Part shown: positions 24,463-33,359 of the stretch, piece by piece
Layout: each line of letters opens with the position of its first letter
Position numbering within the stretch: position 1 is the first letter of the stretch
Source: GCA-2733415 sp965178635
GTDB lineage: Bacteria; Bacteroidota; Bacteroidia; Flavobacteriales; Flavobacteriaceae
Direction of reading: 5' to 3'
Assembly (NCBI GenBank): GCA_965178635.1
Contig: CBCXVT010000030.1
Location: 272,116-336,115, forward strand
Length of the DNA stretch: 64,000 nt
Position numbers and translations under genes: made by a program
Notes under the pieces: model-generated
What the model was told of the DNA's origin: nothing
What the model saw: only the letters and a program-made list of their open reading frames with translations
Database searches by the model: none

Positions 24463-24640
24463 TGGTAGGTCTCCTGACTTGCTTAGTGTTACGACCTTCC
24501 CGTCAGATAAATTAGACAGTGGTTTTGAAAGAGTAACAAATAACTCAAAAAGAGTTAAAGCTTACAGTTGCGGGTACAGTTTAGGATTTTCACCTAATTC
24601 CCTCTAATTAAAATCGAAGTTTTTCAATTTTAAAACCAAA
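24463..24640 (-). ncRNA. Cobalamin riboswitch
   Basis: The reverse strand carries the conserved core: GAGGGAATTAGGTG, then AAAATCC, then ACCCGCAACTGTAA, and at the 3' side AAGTCAGGAGACCTACC (the B12 box, near 24463-24480). Order and spacing are those of AdoCbl-type riboswitches. It lies about 85 bases upstream of the btuB-like start. I do not see a clear terminator between aptamer and start codon, so control may be translational. Edges are approximate. Confidence 0.93.
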
Positions 24641-24647
24641 TTCGGCG

Positions 24648-24678
24648 CGAATGTACGTTATTTTATAGTTTAAACCAA
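24648..24678 (-). promoter_or_regulatory. Probable promoter of the cobalamin riboswitch-btuB transcript
   Basis: On the reverse strand TTGG, 19 bases and TACATTCG: both boxes have one mismatch to TTTG/TAnnTTTG but the spacing is ideal. It lies between the metF stop and the aptamer. Confidence 0.45.
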
Positions 24679-24684
24679 TGAGAT

Positions 24685-25641
24685 TTAAAATACTTCACTG
24701 GCTATTTTTTTAATATTATCACTTTTGCCCATTGAATAATAATGAACAACTGGTACACCAGCATTAATTAGTTCTTTACTTTGATTAACTGCCCAGTCAA
24801 TACCAACTTGACGAATCTCTTTATTGTTTTTACATTTTTCTATTTCATTAACAAGTGTGTCAGGTAAATCTAACCGAAAAACTTGAGGTAATATCTGTAA
24901 ATGACGCTCTATAGCTATTGGTTTTATACCTGGGATAATAGGTGTCGTAATTCCGAATTCTCTAGCTTTAGTTACAAAATCAAAATATTTTTGATTGTCA
25001 AAGAACATTTGAGTTACAATATAATCAGCACCAGCATCTACTTTTTCTTTTAATCTACGTAAATCACTATCTAGGCTAGGAGATTCTAAATGTTTTTCTG
25101 GGTAGCCAGCTACACCTACACAGAAATCAGATTTATAGGGTGTTTCTATAATTTCGTGTAAATATTTTCCTTGATTTAATTCGTTTATTTGTTTCACCAA
25201 ATCTGAAGCATAAGTATTCCCTCCGTTAACAGCTTTAAAGTACTGCTCATCTTTTCTGGCATCGCCACGTAGTGCCATCACATTATCTAAACCTAAATAA
25301 TGACAATCAACTAAAAGATATTCAGTTTCTTCTTTAGAAAAGCCTCCGCAGAGTACATGTGGTATTGCATCTACATTATATTTGTGTTTTAAAGAGGCGC
25401 AAATACCAACAGTACCTGGACGCATACGTGTTATTTTCCTATCTAATAACCCATTTTCTTTAGGTAGATATACATACTCTTCTCTAGATGTGGTTACATC
25501 TATAAAAGGCGGGTTGAATTCCATTAAAGGGTCTATGTTGTTATAGAGTTCTTGAATGTTTTGCCCTTTTTGCGGTGGGACAATTTCAAAGGAAAATAGT
25601 GTTTTTCCTTTTGCTTGTTCTATATGTTCAGTTACTTTCAT
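24685..25641 (-). CDS. metF: 5,10-methylenetetrahydrofolate reductase
   Basis: FAD enzyme producing 5-methyl-THF, the methyl donor for MetH. I choose the start at 25641 (MKVTEHIEQAKGKTLFSFEI, 318 residues), 8 bases after the upstream stop; an in-frame start at 25677 would overlap metH. Motifs: FSFEIVPPQKG, FIDVTTSREEYVY, the folate/FAD region LCGGFSKEETEYLLVDCHYL and VMALRGDARKDE, and VTQMFFDNQKYFDFV. It is last of the SAM-riboswitch unit metH1-metH2-metF. The product is used by the two genes upstream. Confidence 0.96.
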   Translation of the reverse strand: MKVTEHIEQAKGKTLFSFEIVPPQKGQNIQELYNNIDPLMEFNPPFIDVTTSREEYVYLPKENGLLDRKITRMRPGTVGICASLKHKYNVDAIPHVLCGGFSKEETEYLLVDCHYLGLDNVMALRGDARKDEQYFKAVNGGNTYASDLVKQINELNQGKYLHEIIETPYKSDFCVGVAGYPEKHLESPSLDSDLRRLKEKVDAGADYIVTQMFFDNQKYFDFVTKAREFGITTPIIPGIKPIAIERHLQILPQVFRLDLPDTLVNEIEKCKNNKEIRQVGIDWAVNQSKELINAGVPVVHYYSMGKSDNIKKIASEVF

Positions 25642-25649
25642 TGGTCTTT

Positions 25650-28319
25650 TTATTCGGCTAGATTTGGGTGTAGCCATTTTCTAGCTTTTTCTTTTGTTAT
25701 TCCTTTTCTATTGGCGTAATCACTTACTTGGTCATCGGTTATTTTGCCCAAACCAAAATATTTTGCTTCTGGGTTTCCAAAGTAATACCCCGATACTGCT
25801 GCGGCAGGCCACATGGCCAAATTTTCAGTAAGCGTAACCCCAATTTTTTGTTCAACATTTAGCAAGTCCCAAATTGTTTCTTTCTCTAAATGATCTGGAC
25901 ATGCTGGATATCCCGGAGCTGGACGAATTCCTCTATAGGCTTCTTTTATTAAATCATCATTAGTTAATAGCTCATTTTTTGAGTAGCCCCAATGTTTTGT
26001 TCGTATTTGTTTGTGTAAATATTCAGCAAAGGCTTCTGCAAAACGATCAGCTAATGCCTGAACCATTATAGCATTATAGTCATCCTCGTTTTCTTTATAA
26101 GAATTAGCTAATTGATCTGCTCCAAATATTGCGACACAAAAAGACCCCATATAATCTTTAATATTGGCGGACTTTGGCGCGATAAAATCTGCCAAAGCAT
26201 TATTTGTAATGCCTTCTCTCTTTTTTAATTGCTGTCGTAAGGTTCTGAACACTGCAATTTCTTTCCCTTTTTTCTGTATTGAAATATCGTCATCATTTAT
26301 AGCGTTGGCTTCAAATAATCCGAATACAGCTTTTGCTTTAAGCGATTGGTTTTTAATTATCTGTTGCAATATGACTTGAGCATCTTCATATAATTGAGTT
26401 GCTTGCTCACCAACAATGTCATCGGTAAGGATTTCAGGAAACTTCCCATGTAAATCCCACGATATAAAAAATGGTCGCCAATCTATAAACGGTAACAATT
26501 CTTTTAAACTTAATTGTTCAAGTGTTTGAACTCCGAGTTCATTAGGTTTACTTATTTCTGTTGCATTCCAATCGATTGTATATTTTCGTTCTCTTGCTTC
26601 ATTTATAGTGATATATGATTTAGTTTTCCCTCTTTTTAAAAACTGCTCTCTAAATTCATCATAATCCTTTTTCAATTTATTGGTGTATGCATGTGCAGTT
26701 TTTTTATTTAATAAATCACCAACCACTGTTACAGCTCTAGATGCATCATTGACGTGTACAACAGCATTTTTATAGATAGGATCAATTTTAACTGCTGTAT
26801 GTGCTTTAGATGTTGTTGCGCCTCCAATTAATAATGGTACTGAGAAATTTTGACGTTCCATTTCTTTGGCTAAATAGACCATTTCATCTAAAGAAGGCGT
26901 TATTAAACCTGATAAACCAATAATATCTACATTTTCCTTTTTGGCAGTTTCTATTATCTTTTCAGGGGGCACCATTACGCCCAAATCAACTATTTCATAG
27001 TTATTACAGCCCAAAACTACACTCACAATATTTTTGCCAATATCATGTACATCCCCTTTTACAGTTGCCATAAGTACTTTTCCTAAGGCTTGCTGTTTTT
27101 CTCCTTTTTCTGCTTCAATAAACGGATTCAAATAGGCAACAGCTTTTTTCATGACACGAGCAGATTTAACTACTTGTGGTAAGAACATTTTTCCCGCACC
27201 GAACAAATCACCAACAACGTTCATTCCTATCATCAAATGGCCTTCAATAACCTCAATTGGTTTGTTGGCTAATTGACGTGCTTCTTCTGAGTCTTCAATT
27301 ATAAAGGTGTCAATCCCTTTAACTAAAGCATGAGTAATGCGTTCTTGCAATGGTAAATTACGCCATTCTAATGCCGTAGTGTTATCTTCTTTTTGCTTTC
27401 CTTTTACTGTTTCTGCAAATTCAAGCAACCGTTCTGTAGCATCAGCTCTTCTGTCTAGAATAACATCTTCAACATGTTCTAATAACTCTTTAGGAATGTC
27501 ATCATAAACTTCTAACATGGCAGGGTTAACAATACCTATATTCATACCAGCTTTAATGGCATAATATAAAAACACAGAATGCATAGCTTCACGAACCGTA
27601 TTGTTTCCTCTAAATGAAAAAGACACATTACTAACACCTCCACTAACATTTACATTTGGTAAATTTTGACGTACCCAACGAGTAGCTTCTATAAAATCGA
27701 TAGCGTTTTTACGGTGTTCATCCATACCCGTTGCCACAGGAAAAATGTTTAAATCAAAGATGATGTCCTCAGATGCGAAACCTACTTTATCTACCAAAAT
27801 TCTATAGGATCTTTCTGCTATTTCAATTCGACGATCGTAATTATCTGCTTGGCCAATTTCATCAAAAGCCATAACGATTACTGCAGCCCCATAGCGCTTT
27901 ATTTGTGTGGCTTCCCAAATAAATTTGTCCTCACCTTCTTTTAAAGAAATAGAGTTTACTACACATTTTCCTTGTACAACTTGTAGTCCGGCTTCTAAAA
28001 TATCCCATTTTGAACTGTCAATCATAATTGGGACTCTACAGATATCTGGCTCAGCTGCAATTAAGTTTAAGAATCTAACCATTGCTTCTTTTCCATCAAT
28101 TAGTCCGTCGTCCATATTAATGTCGATTATTTGTGCACCACCATCTACTTGATGTCTTGCAATAGCTAATGCGTCATCAAAGTTTTCATCTTTTATAAGA
28201 CGTAAAAACTTTCGAGATCCTGCAACATTTGTACGCTCTCCAACATTAATGAAGTTGCAATCTTTGTTTAAAACTAATGGCTCTAGTCCGGAGAGCTTAA
28301 GGTATTTCTGATTTTTCAT
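25650..28319 (-). CDS. metH: B12-dependent methionine synthase, folate/cobalamin/activation subunit
   Basis: An 889-residue protein holding three of the four MetH modules. The pterin (methyl-THF) domain is about 1-300 (CNFINVGERTNVAGSRKF, PIMIDSSKW). The cobalamin cap and binding domain are about 310-540 with the base-off ligand motif KGDVHDIGKN near residue 423. The SAM-activation domain is about 570-889 (RGIRPAPGYPACPDH). The homocysteine domain is a separate gene just upstream (13-base gap). It requires imported B12, consistent with the uptake genes on both sides. Confidence 0.96.
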   Translation of the reverse strand: MKNQKYLKLSGLEPLVLNKDCNFINVGERTNVAGSRKFLRLIKDENFDDALAIARHQVDGGAQIIDINMDDGLIDGKEAMVRFLNLIAAEPDICRVPIMIDSSKWDILEAGLQVVQGKCVVNSISLKEGEDKFIWEATQIKRYGAAVIVMAFDEIGQADNYDRRIEIAERSYRILVDKVGFASEDIIFDLNIFPVATGMDEHRKNAIDFIEATRWVRQNLPNVNVSGGVSNVSFSFRGNNTVREAMHSVFLYYAIKAGMNIGIVNPAMLEVYDDIPKELLEHVEDVILDRRADATERLLEFAETVKGKQKEDNTTALEWRNLPLQERITHALVKGIDTFIIEDSEEARQLANKPIEVIEGHLMIGMNVVGDLFGAGKMFLPQVVKSARVMKKAVAYLNPFIEAEKGEKQQALGKVLMATVKGDVHDIGKNIVSVVLGCNNYEIVDLGVMVPPEKIIETAKKENVDIIGLSGLITPSLDEMVYLAKEMERQNFSVPLLIGGATTSKAHTAVKIDPIYKNAVVHVNDASRAVTVVGDLLNKKTAHAYTNKLKKDYDEFREQFLKRGKTKSYITINEARERKYTIDWNATEISKPNELGVQTLEQLSLKELLPFIDWRPFFISWDLHGKFPEILTDDIVGEQATQLYEDAQVILQQIIKNQSLKAKAVFGLFEANAINDDDISIQKKGKEIAVFRTLRQQLKKREGITNNALADFIAPKSANIKDYMGSFCVAIFGADQLANSYKENEDDYNAIMVQALADRFAEAFAEYLHKQIRTKHWGYSKNELLTNDDLIKEAYRGIRPAPGYPACPDHLEKETIWDLLNVEQKIGVTLTENLAMWPAAAVSGYYFGNPEAKYFGLGKITDDQVSDYANRKGITKEKARKWLHPNLAE

Positions 28320-28331
28320 ATTCTAATACAT

Positions 28332-29342
28332 TTAATTCTCAATAGCGGTTGAACCGATAGCACGCGGTTGATACTTGGCAGCCAAATGAACTATTGCATT
28401 AATATGTTTTGGTGTAGTACCACAGCAACCACCAATAATATTGATAAGGTCTTTTTTTAAATAGTCTTCAATTTGTTCAGCCATTTCTTCTGGAGTTTCG
28501 TCATATTCTCCAAAGGCATTTGGTAATCCAGCATTTGGATGTGCAGAAATTGCAAAGTCTGTTTTTGGTGCTATAGCTTCTAAATGTGGTTGGAGTAAAT
28601 TGGCACCTAAAGCACAATTAAAACCAATAGAAAGTAACGGTATGTGTGATACTGATATTAGAAAAGCTTCAGCTGTTTGACCAGATAGTGTTCGGCCACT
28701 AGCATCAGTAATTGTACCGCTCAACATAATTGGAATATCGACTTGACGTTCTTCCTTTACTTCTTCAATAGCAAATAATGCAGCTTTAGCATTTAAGGTG
28801 TCAAATACTGTTTCCACTAATAACAAATCTACACCACCATCTAATAAGGCTTCCGTTTGTTGTTTATAAGCAATACGTAACTCATTAAAAGTTATAGCTC
28901 TATATCCTGGATCATTGACATCTGGAGACATGCTTGTAGTACGATTTGTTGGACCAATAGATCCAGCAACAAACCTGGGTTTTTCTGGAGTTAATTGTGT
29001 AAAGTTGTTTGCGACTTCTTTAGCTATTTTAGCTGATTGAAAGTTTAGTTCATACACATACTCTTCCATCTGGTAGTCTGCCATAGCGATGGTAGTGCCA
29101 GAAAATGTATTTGTTTCTATAATATCTGCCCCAGCTTCAAAATATTTCGTATGAACTTCTTTGATAGCTTTAGGTTGGGTAATTGATAGTAAATCGTTAT
29201 TCCCTTGTAGAGGAATAGGATAGTCTTTAAAACGTTCCCCTCTAAAATCATTTTCGGAAAATTTATAAGCCTGTAACATAGTACCCATGGCACCATCTAA
29301 GACTAATATTCTTTTTTCTAACTCTTTGTAAATTGTACTCAT
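28332..29342 (-). CDS. metH: Methionine synthase, homocysteine-binding subunit
   Basis: Homocysteine S-methyltransferase domain protein of 336 residues, equivalent to the first module of E. coli MetH. I start at 29342 (MSTIYKELEKRILVLDGAMG); an in-frame start 14 codons upstream is unlikely. Zinc ligands: SIGFNCALGANLL (first cysteine) and IIGGCCGTTPKHI (paired cysteines). Other motifs are ETNTFSGTTIA and PRFVAGSIGPTNR. It is the first gene of the SAM-riboswitch unit and works with the 889-residue subunit. Together they add up to a complete MetH. Confidence 0.95.
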   Translation of the reverse strand: MSTIYKELEKRILVLDGAMGTMLQAYKFSENDFRGERFKDYPIPLQGNNDLLSITQPKAIKEVHTKYFEAGADIIETNTFSGTTIAMADYQMEEYVYELNFQSAKIAKEVANNFTQLTPEKPRFVAGSIGPTNRTTSMSPDVNDPGYRAITFNELRIAYKQQTEALLDGGVDLLLVETVFDTLNAKAALFAIEEVKEERQVDIPIMLSGTITDASGRTLSGQTAEAFLISVSHIPLLSIGFNCALGANLLQPHLEAIAPKTDFAISAHPNAGLPNAFGEYDETPEEMAEQIEDYLKKDLINIIGGCCGTTPKHINAIVHLAAKYQPRAIGSTAIEN

Positions 29343-29497
29343 AGTTTTATAGTTAATTATAAAAATGAGTTCATTTTTTTGCAAAAGTTTTTCTGTTGTT
29401 AGTTTAAAAATTAAAACAACAAAAAGACTAACCCAATGGGGTTGCTAAATAAAAGTTATCGAAAAAGTGAGTGGGAGTTAAATAAAAAAAACTCTGT

Positions 29498-29605
29498 GTT
29501 ATCTATCCCATGAAAAAACATGTGGTAGAATGTAGCACCTTCTTTATAAAAATAAAGGGTTGCCAAGGCTTCATAGGGTCTAATCCCTCCGCCTTTCTTG
29601 ATAAC
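29498..29605 (-). ncRNA. SAM-I riboswitch upstream of metH-metF
   Basis: Reverse strand: P1 arm GTTATC, then AAGAAAGGCGGAGGG, the conserved TGAAGCCTTGGCAACC, GGTGCTACATTCTACC, and the closing P1 arm GATAAC. This is the S-box (SAM-I) core in the right order. Downstream, AACCC/GGGTT (29430-29443) followed by CTTTTT on the reverse strand is a weak candidate terminator. It lies between cysM and metH1 and should switch metH-metF off at high SAM. The rest of this 351-base gap shows no gene. Confidence 0.93.
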
Positions 29606-29693
29606 AATTAAATATGGTAATGAACTTATATGGTGCAAAGTAACAGTTTATTTTGTTACTAATTGCAACTTTTTTTTAAAAATAAATTTTTGT

Positions 29694-30584
29694 TTATTGA
29701 AAAAGGGGAGAAGAAAGGTATCTGTCTCCTCGGTCGCAAATTACAGTTACAATTATTCCATTATCTAATGTGTTTGCTAGTTTTATAGCACTTGCAACAG
29801 CGCCACCGCTACTCATGCCAGCGAATATGCCTTCTGTTTTTGCTAACTTTTGTGTCATGATTTTTGCTTCTTTTTCACTAACCTCAATTACTTGATTGAC
29901 TTTTGTTTTATCAAAAATTTGTGGTAAATATTCTAACGGCCATTTTCTGATACCAGGAATCTTAGACCCTTCTTCTGGTTGTACACCAACAATTGTAATG
30001 TTTTTATTTTGTTCTTTTAAGTATGTAGATACACCCATAATTGTCCCTGTTGTTCCCATAGCAGAAACGAAATGCGTGATTTGATGATTTGTATCTTTCC
30101 ATATTTCAGGACCAGTGGTTTTATAATGCGCTTTCCAATTGTCGTTGTTTGCAAATTGATTAAGCATCACATAGCCTTCTTCTTTTTGTTGGGCTATTGC
30201 ATAATCTCTTGCGCCTTCAATACCCACATCCGAAGTTGTTAAAATTACTTTAGCCCCATATGCACGCATGGTTTTAACACGTTCTTCAGTTGAATTCTCA
30301 GGCATTACTAAAATCATTTTTAAACCCAGTATTTGAGCAATAAATGCTAATGCTATTCCGGTATTTCCGCTTGTAGCTTCAATTAAAGTATCTCCTTTTT
30401 TGATGTCACCTCTAAGTAAAGCTTCATTAATCATGTTAAAAGCAGCACGGTCTTTTACACTACCTCCAGGGTTATTACCTTCCAGTTTTAAAAACAAACG
30501 CACACCTTTTTTAGTTAGAATATTAGAAACTTCTACTAAGGGAGTGTTTCCTATTTGATCAGTTATTTTTTTAGATTGTATCAT
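29694..30584 (-). CDS. cysM: Cysteine synthase (O-acetylserine sulfhydrylase), CysM type
   Basis: PLP enzyme making cysteine from O-acetylserine and sulfide. The 296-residue protein has the PLP lysine in GGSVKDRAAFNM (about residue 44), the substrate loop EATSGNTGIALA, the glycine-rich phosphate-binding loop SAMGTTGTIMG, and GMSSGGAVASA. The length and the KLEGNNPGGSVKDR context fit CysM/CysK2-like enzymes. It overlaps the serine acetyltransferase gene by 4 bases, so substrate and enzyme are translated together. The CysM versus CysK choice is by overall resemblance only. Confidence 0.92.
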   Translation of the reverse strand: MIQSKKITDQIGNTPLVEVSNILTKKGVRLFLKLEGNNPGGSVKDRAAFNMINEALLRGDIKKGDTLIEATSGNTGIALAFIAQILGLKMILVMPENSTEERVKTMRAYGAKVILTTSDVGIEGARDYAIAQQKEEGYVMLNQFANNDNWKAHYKTTGPEIWKDTNHQITHFVSAMGTTGTIMGVSTYLKEQNKNITIVGVQPEEGSKIPGIRKWPLEYLPQIFDKTKVNQVIEVSEKEAKIMTQKLAKTEGIFAGMSSGGAVASAIKLANTLDNGIIVTVICDRGDRYLSSPLFQ

Positions 30585-31342
30585 TTTTTAGATTTTATGT
30601 TTATTTCAGATTGGTAGGTTACAATTGAGTTTTTTTTGATGGATTTTGTAATCCAAACATTAGCGCCAATGGTGCTGTTTGCACCAATAGTAATATCTCC
30701 ACCTAATATTGTAGCATTAGCATAAATAGTTACATGGTCTTCAATAGTAGGATGCCGTTTAGTGTTACCTAAATTTTTATTTACTTGAATTCCTCCTAAT
30801 GTGACTCCTTGAAAAATGGTTACATTATTTCCGATAATTGTTGTTTCACCAATAACAATACCAGTTGCATGATCTATAAAAAATGAATCACCAATATCTG
30901 CACCAGGGTGTATATCTGTGCCTGTAATTCCGTGTGCATATTCGCTCATCATCCGAGGTATAATAGGTACATTTAATAGGTGTAATTCTCTACTTAGCCT
31001 ATAAACTCCAATGGCATGAAACCCTGGGTATGCTAAATAAATTTCATTTAAACTTTTTGCTGCGGGATCTTTTTTATAAGCGGCCAATGCATCTAAATCT
31101 AACCGAATTCGTGTAATTGCCAATTGAGCAATATATTTTGACCAAATATATTCTCCATATTCAATTGAAAGTAGAGCAGTGAGTTCTAAAAATTGTTCTT
31201 TTAGTTTTATTAACTCTGCTTCTCGTATGTGTTGTTCATCAAATAGTGTATAGAATAAGTTTTTGGTAAATAATGCAATACTGTCTTTTAAACGGATATT
31301 ATATGTGCTTTTCTGAGTTTTGTTATCAAACTGTACATCCAT
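30581..31342 (-). CDS. epsC: Serine O-acetyltransferase (EpsC/CysE family)
   Basis: Makes O-acetylserine, the carbon skeleton of cysteine. The 253-residue protein has an N-terminal helical part (1-120) and a left-handed beta-helix with hexapeptide repeats (DIHPGADIGDSFFIDHATGI, VIGETTIIGNNVTIFQGVTL, ATILGGDITIGANSTIGANV). The catalytic DHATGIVIGE and GITGTDIHPGA elements are intact. It overlaps cysM by 4 bases. The C-terminus lacks the long tail that forms the CysK-binding peptide in CysE, ending in INIKSKK. Confidence 0.92.
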   Translation of the reverse strand: MDVQFDNKTQKSTYNIRLKDSIALFTKNLFYTLFDEQHIREAELIKLKEQFLELTALLSIEYGEYIWSKYIAQLAITRIRLDLDALAAYKKDPAAKSLNEIYLAYPGFHAIGVYRLSRELHLLNVPIIPRMMSEYAHGITGTDIHPGADIGDSFFIDHATGIVIGETTIIGNNVTIFQGVTLGGIQVNKNLGNTKRHPTIEDHVTIYANATILGGDITIGANSTIGANVWITKSIKKNSIVTYQSEINIKSKK

Positions 31343-31346
31343 AATG

Positions 31347-31679
31347 TTATATGTCTTCAGGCGCTAGAGTTACCTCTAAGCCATTTAGTTCTTGAGTTAT
31401 ATTTAATTGGCATCCTAGGCGAGAATTATCTTCTACATTGAAGGCTTCTGCAAGCATAGCTTCTTCATCATATTCCATTTCAGGTAACTCATGTTCCGAA
31501 GTGACATAGCACTGACAAGATGCACACATGGCCATACCGCCGCAGGTACCAATGGTTCCTTCAGGTACAAGTTCAAATCCTTTAATGACTTCCATTAAAT
31601 TCATAGTCATATCAGTTGGAGCCTCTACTTGATGTGTTTCTCCGTTACGGTCTGTGATGTGTATGGTTATGTCTGACAT
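31347..31679 (-). CDS. Adrenodoxin-type 2Fe-2S ferredoxin
   Basis: A 110-residue soluble ferredoxin. The cluster ligands are visible as C-x5-C-x2-C (TCGGMAMCASC, about 45-55) plus a distant cysteine in RLGCQLN (about 90). The spacing is that of ISC/adrenodoxin-type rather than plant-type ferredoxins. It lies 4 bases before the serine acetyltransferase gene and just after a ferredoxin reductase gene, within the sulfite reduction genes. It is the likely electron carrier to sulfite reductase, which is inference from position. Confidence 0.9.
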   Translation of the reverse strand: MSDITIHITDRNGETHQVEAPTDMTMNLMEVIKGFELVPEGTIGTCGGMAMCASCQCYVTSEHELPEMEYDEEAMLAEAFNVEDNSRLGCQLNITQELNGLEVTLAPEDI

Positions 31680-31687
31680 TTTTTGAA

Positions 31688-32773
31688 TTAATTTTCTAAA
31701 ACTGGAATATTAAGCTCTTGATTGATTTTGATAACTTCTGATTTTTTTGCAACTTTTTTAGAACCATCAAACCCTTCAACGCCTCCAACCGTAGTATACT
31801 TCATAACATATTTTTTGTCAGGGTTAATTAGTTTATAAGCATACTGTACGGCTATTGTTGCTTCATGAAATCCACATAAAATCAATTTTAATTTCCCAGG
31901 ATAGGTGTTCACATCTCCAATAGCGTATACACCAGGAATATTTGTGCTATAATCTAAACTATTATTAACTTTAATGGCATTCTTTTCAATTTCTAACCCC
32001 CAATCTGCAATTGGTCCTAATTTTGGTGATAAACCAAATAAGGGAATAAAATGATCAGTTTCTTTGATTAAATCACCTTCAGTTTTATGTTTTATGGTAA
32101 CACTTTTTAAGCTGTCGTCACCATGTATTTCTTTAACTTCAGCTTCAGTAACTAAATTTATTTTACCAATTTTAGCCAGTTCAGCTACTTTTTCAACAGA
32201 ATCTAAAGCGCCTCTAAAATCATTTCGCCTATGCACTAAAGTAACTTCTGAAGCTACATCTGCTAAAAATATTGACCAATCTAACGCAGAATCTCCACCA
32301 CCAGAAATCACAACTTTTTTATTGCGATAAAGTTCTGGGTCTCTAATGATATATTCAATACCATTGTCTTCAAAACTAGCTATATTATCTATAGGTGGTT
32401 TTCTAGGTTCAAATGAACCGAGCCCCCCAGCAATGAATACAACAGGCGCATTGTGTTTCGTGCCTTTACTAGTTGTAACAATAAATGACCCATCGTCTTG
32501 TTTTTCTATGGTTTCTGCACGTTCACCAAGAGTGTATCCTGGTTCAAAAGGTTTTATTTGTGCTGATAAATTATCTATCAAATCACCGGCTAAAACTTCT
32601 GGATACGCTGGGATATCATATATAGGTTTTTTGGGGTAAATCTCTGAGCATTGACCACCTGGTTGAGGTGATGCATCAATAAGATGACAACGTAATTTTA
32701 ATAAGCCTGCTTCAAATACGGTGAACATTCCTACTGGTCCTGCACCAATTATTAGTATATCTGTTTTAATCAT
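31688..32773 (-). CDS. Ferredoxin-NADP reductase, thioredoxin-reductase-like
   Basis: A 361-residue FAD/NAD(P) oxidoreductase. The FAD-binding site is IGAGPVGMFTVFEAG near the start, followed by SPQPGGQCSEIYPKK. The NAD(P) site is VVISGGGDSALDWSIFLA (about 150), and the late FAD motif is GVYAIGDVNTYPGK. It lacks the CxxC redox pair of thioredoxin reductase, which is the signature of the homologous ferredoxin reductases (YumC type). The next gene is a ferredoxin, and the upstream neighbours make siroheme. An electron chain NADPH-FNR-Fd-sulfite reductase is therefore likely. Confidence 0.9.
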   Translation of the reverse strand: MIKTDILIIGAGPVGMFTVFEAGLLKLRCHLIDASPQPGGQCSEIYPKKPIYDIPAYPEVLAGDLIDNLSAQIKPFEPGYTLGERAETIEKQDDGSFIVTTSKGTKHNAPVVFIAGGLGSFEPRKPPIDNIASFEDNGIEYIIRDPELYRNKKVVISGGGDSALDWSIFLADVASEVTLVHRRNDFRGALDSVEKVAELAKIGKINLVTEAEVKEIHGDDSLKSVTIKHKTEGDLIKETDHFIPLFGLSPKLGPIADWGLEIEKNAIKVNNSLDYSTNIPGVYAIGDVNTYPGKLKLILCGFHEATIAVQYAYKLINPDKKYVMKYTTVGGVEGFDGSKKVAKKSEVIKINQELNIPVLEN

Positions 32774-32774
32774 T

Positions 32775-33359
32775 TTAGTCTGTTATTAAGCTTTTTGTTA
32801 ATTGATTTAAGTGGGTAACTTTTTCTTTAAAATTTAGTTTGAGAGTTTGTCTATAACTATTCAAATTTTCTGCTAATGCATTTATATCCTCAGGGATGAC
32901 CTCTTCAAACAATTGTCGTAATCGTTTTGCCATAGTTGGTGATTTTCCGTTTGTAGAGATGGCTATTTTTACATGTCCTTTAGTAACTATGCCTCCCAAA
33001 TAGAAGTCACATAACTCAGGTGTGTCTGCAATATTTACCAAGATGTTTCTTGCCTTAGCTTCACGTTGAATGGTTCTATTAACAACGGAATTGTTTGTAG
33101 CTCCAATAACCAAGTGTTTGTTTTGTAAGAAAAAACAATCATAAGATCCATATTGAATATTAACATGATATTCTTTTGCCAATGCTAATAGTTCATCATT
33201 AAATTCTTTAGCCAAGAGTGTAACTTTTGCATTAGGGCTAGATTTTAATAAAAAACTTAATTTTTCTAAAGCAACATTTCCGCCTCCAATAATCAACACC
33301 TGTAACTGATGAACTTTTAAGAAGATTGGATACAATTCGTTTTGTGATTTTATTAGCAT
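32775..33359 (-). CDS. Precorrin-2 dehydrogenase/sirohydrochlorin ferrochelatase
   Basis: A 194-residue protein corresponding to the N-terminal half of CysG (Met8/SirC type), converting precorrin-2 to sirohydrochlorin and siroheme. The NAD-binding fold is LQVLIIGGGNVALEKLSFLL, followed by LVIGATNNSVVNRTIQREAK and the DFYLGGIVTKGHVKIAISTN segment with SPTMAKRLRQ. It overlaps the cobA gene by 7 bases. With CobA it supplies siroheme to the sulfite reductase. No cobalamin biosynthesis genes accompany it, so siroheme is the expected end product. Confidence 0.92.
   Translation of the reverse strand: MLIKSQNELYPIFLKVHQLQVLIIGGGNVALEKLSFLLKSSPNAKVTLLAKEFNDELLALAKEYHVNIQYGSYDCFFLQNKHLVIGATNNSVVNRTIQREAKARNILVNIADTPELCDFYLGGIVTKGHVKIAISTNGKSPTMAKRLRQLFEEVIPEDINALAENLNSYRQTLKLNFKEKVTHLNQLTKSLITD

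Noticed and set aside
25642..25677. Longer metF with 12 extra residues overlapping metH
   Set aside because: MKVTEHI at 25641 is the usual N-terminus and avoids the overlap.
29456..29638. A 60-codon open frame on the reverse strand before metH1
   Set aside because: It coincides with the SAM-I riboswitch core and is explained by the RNA.
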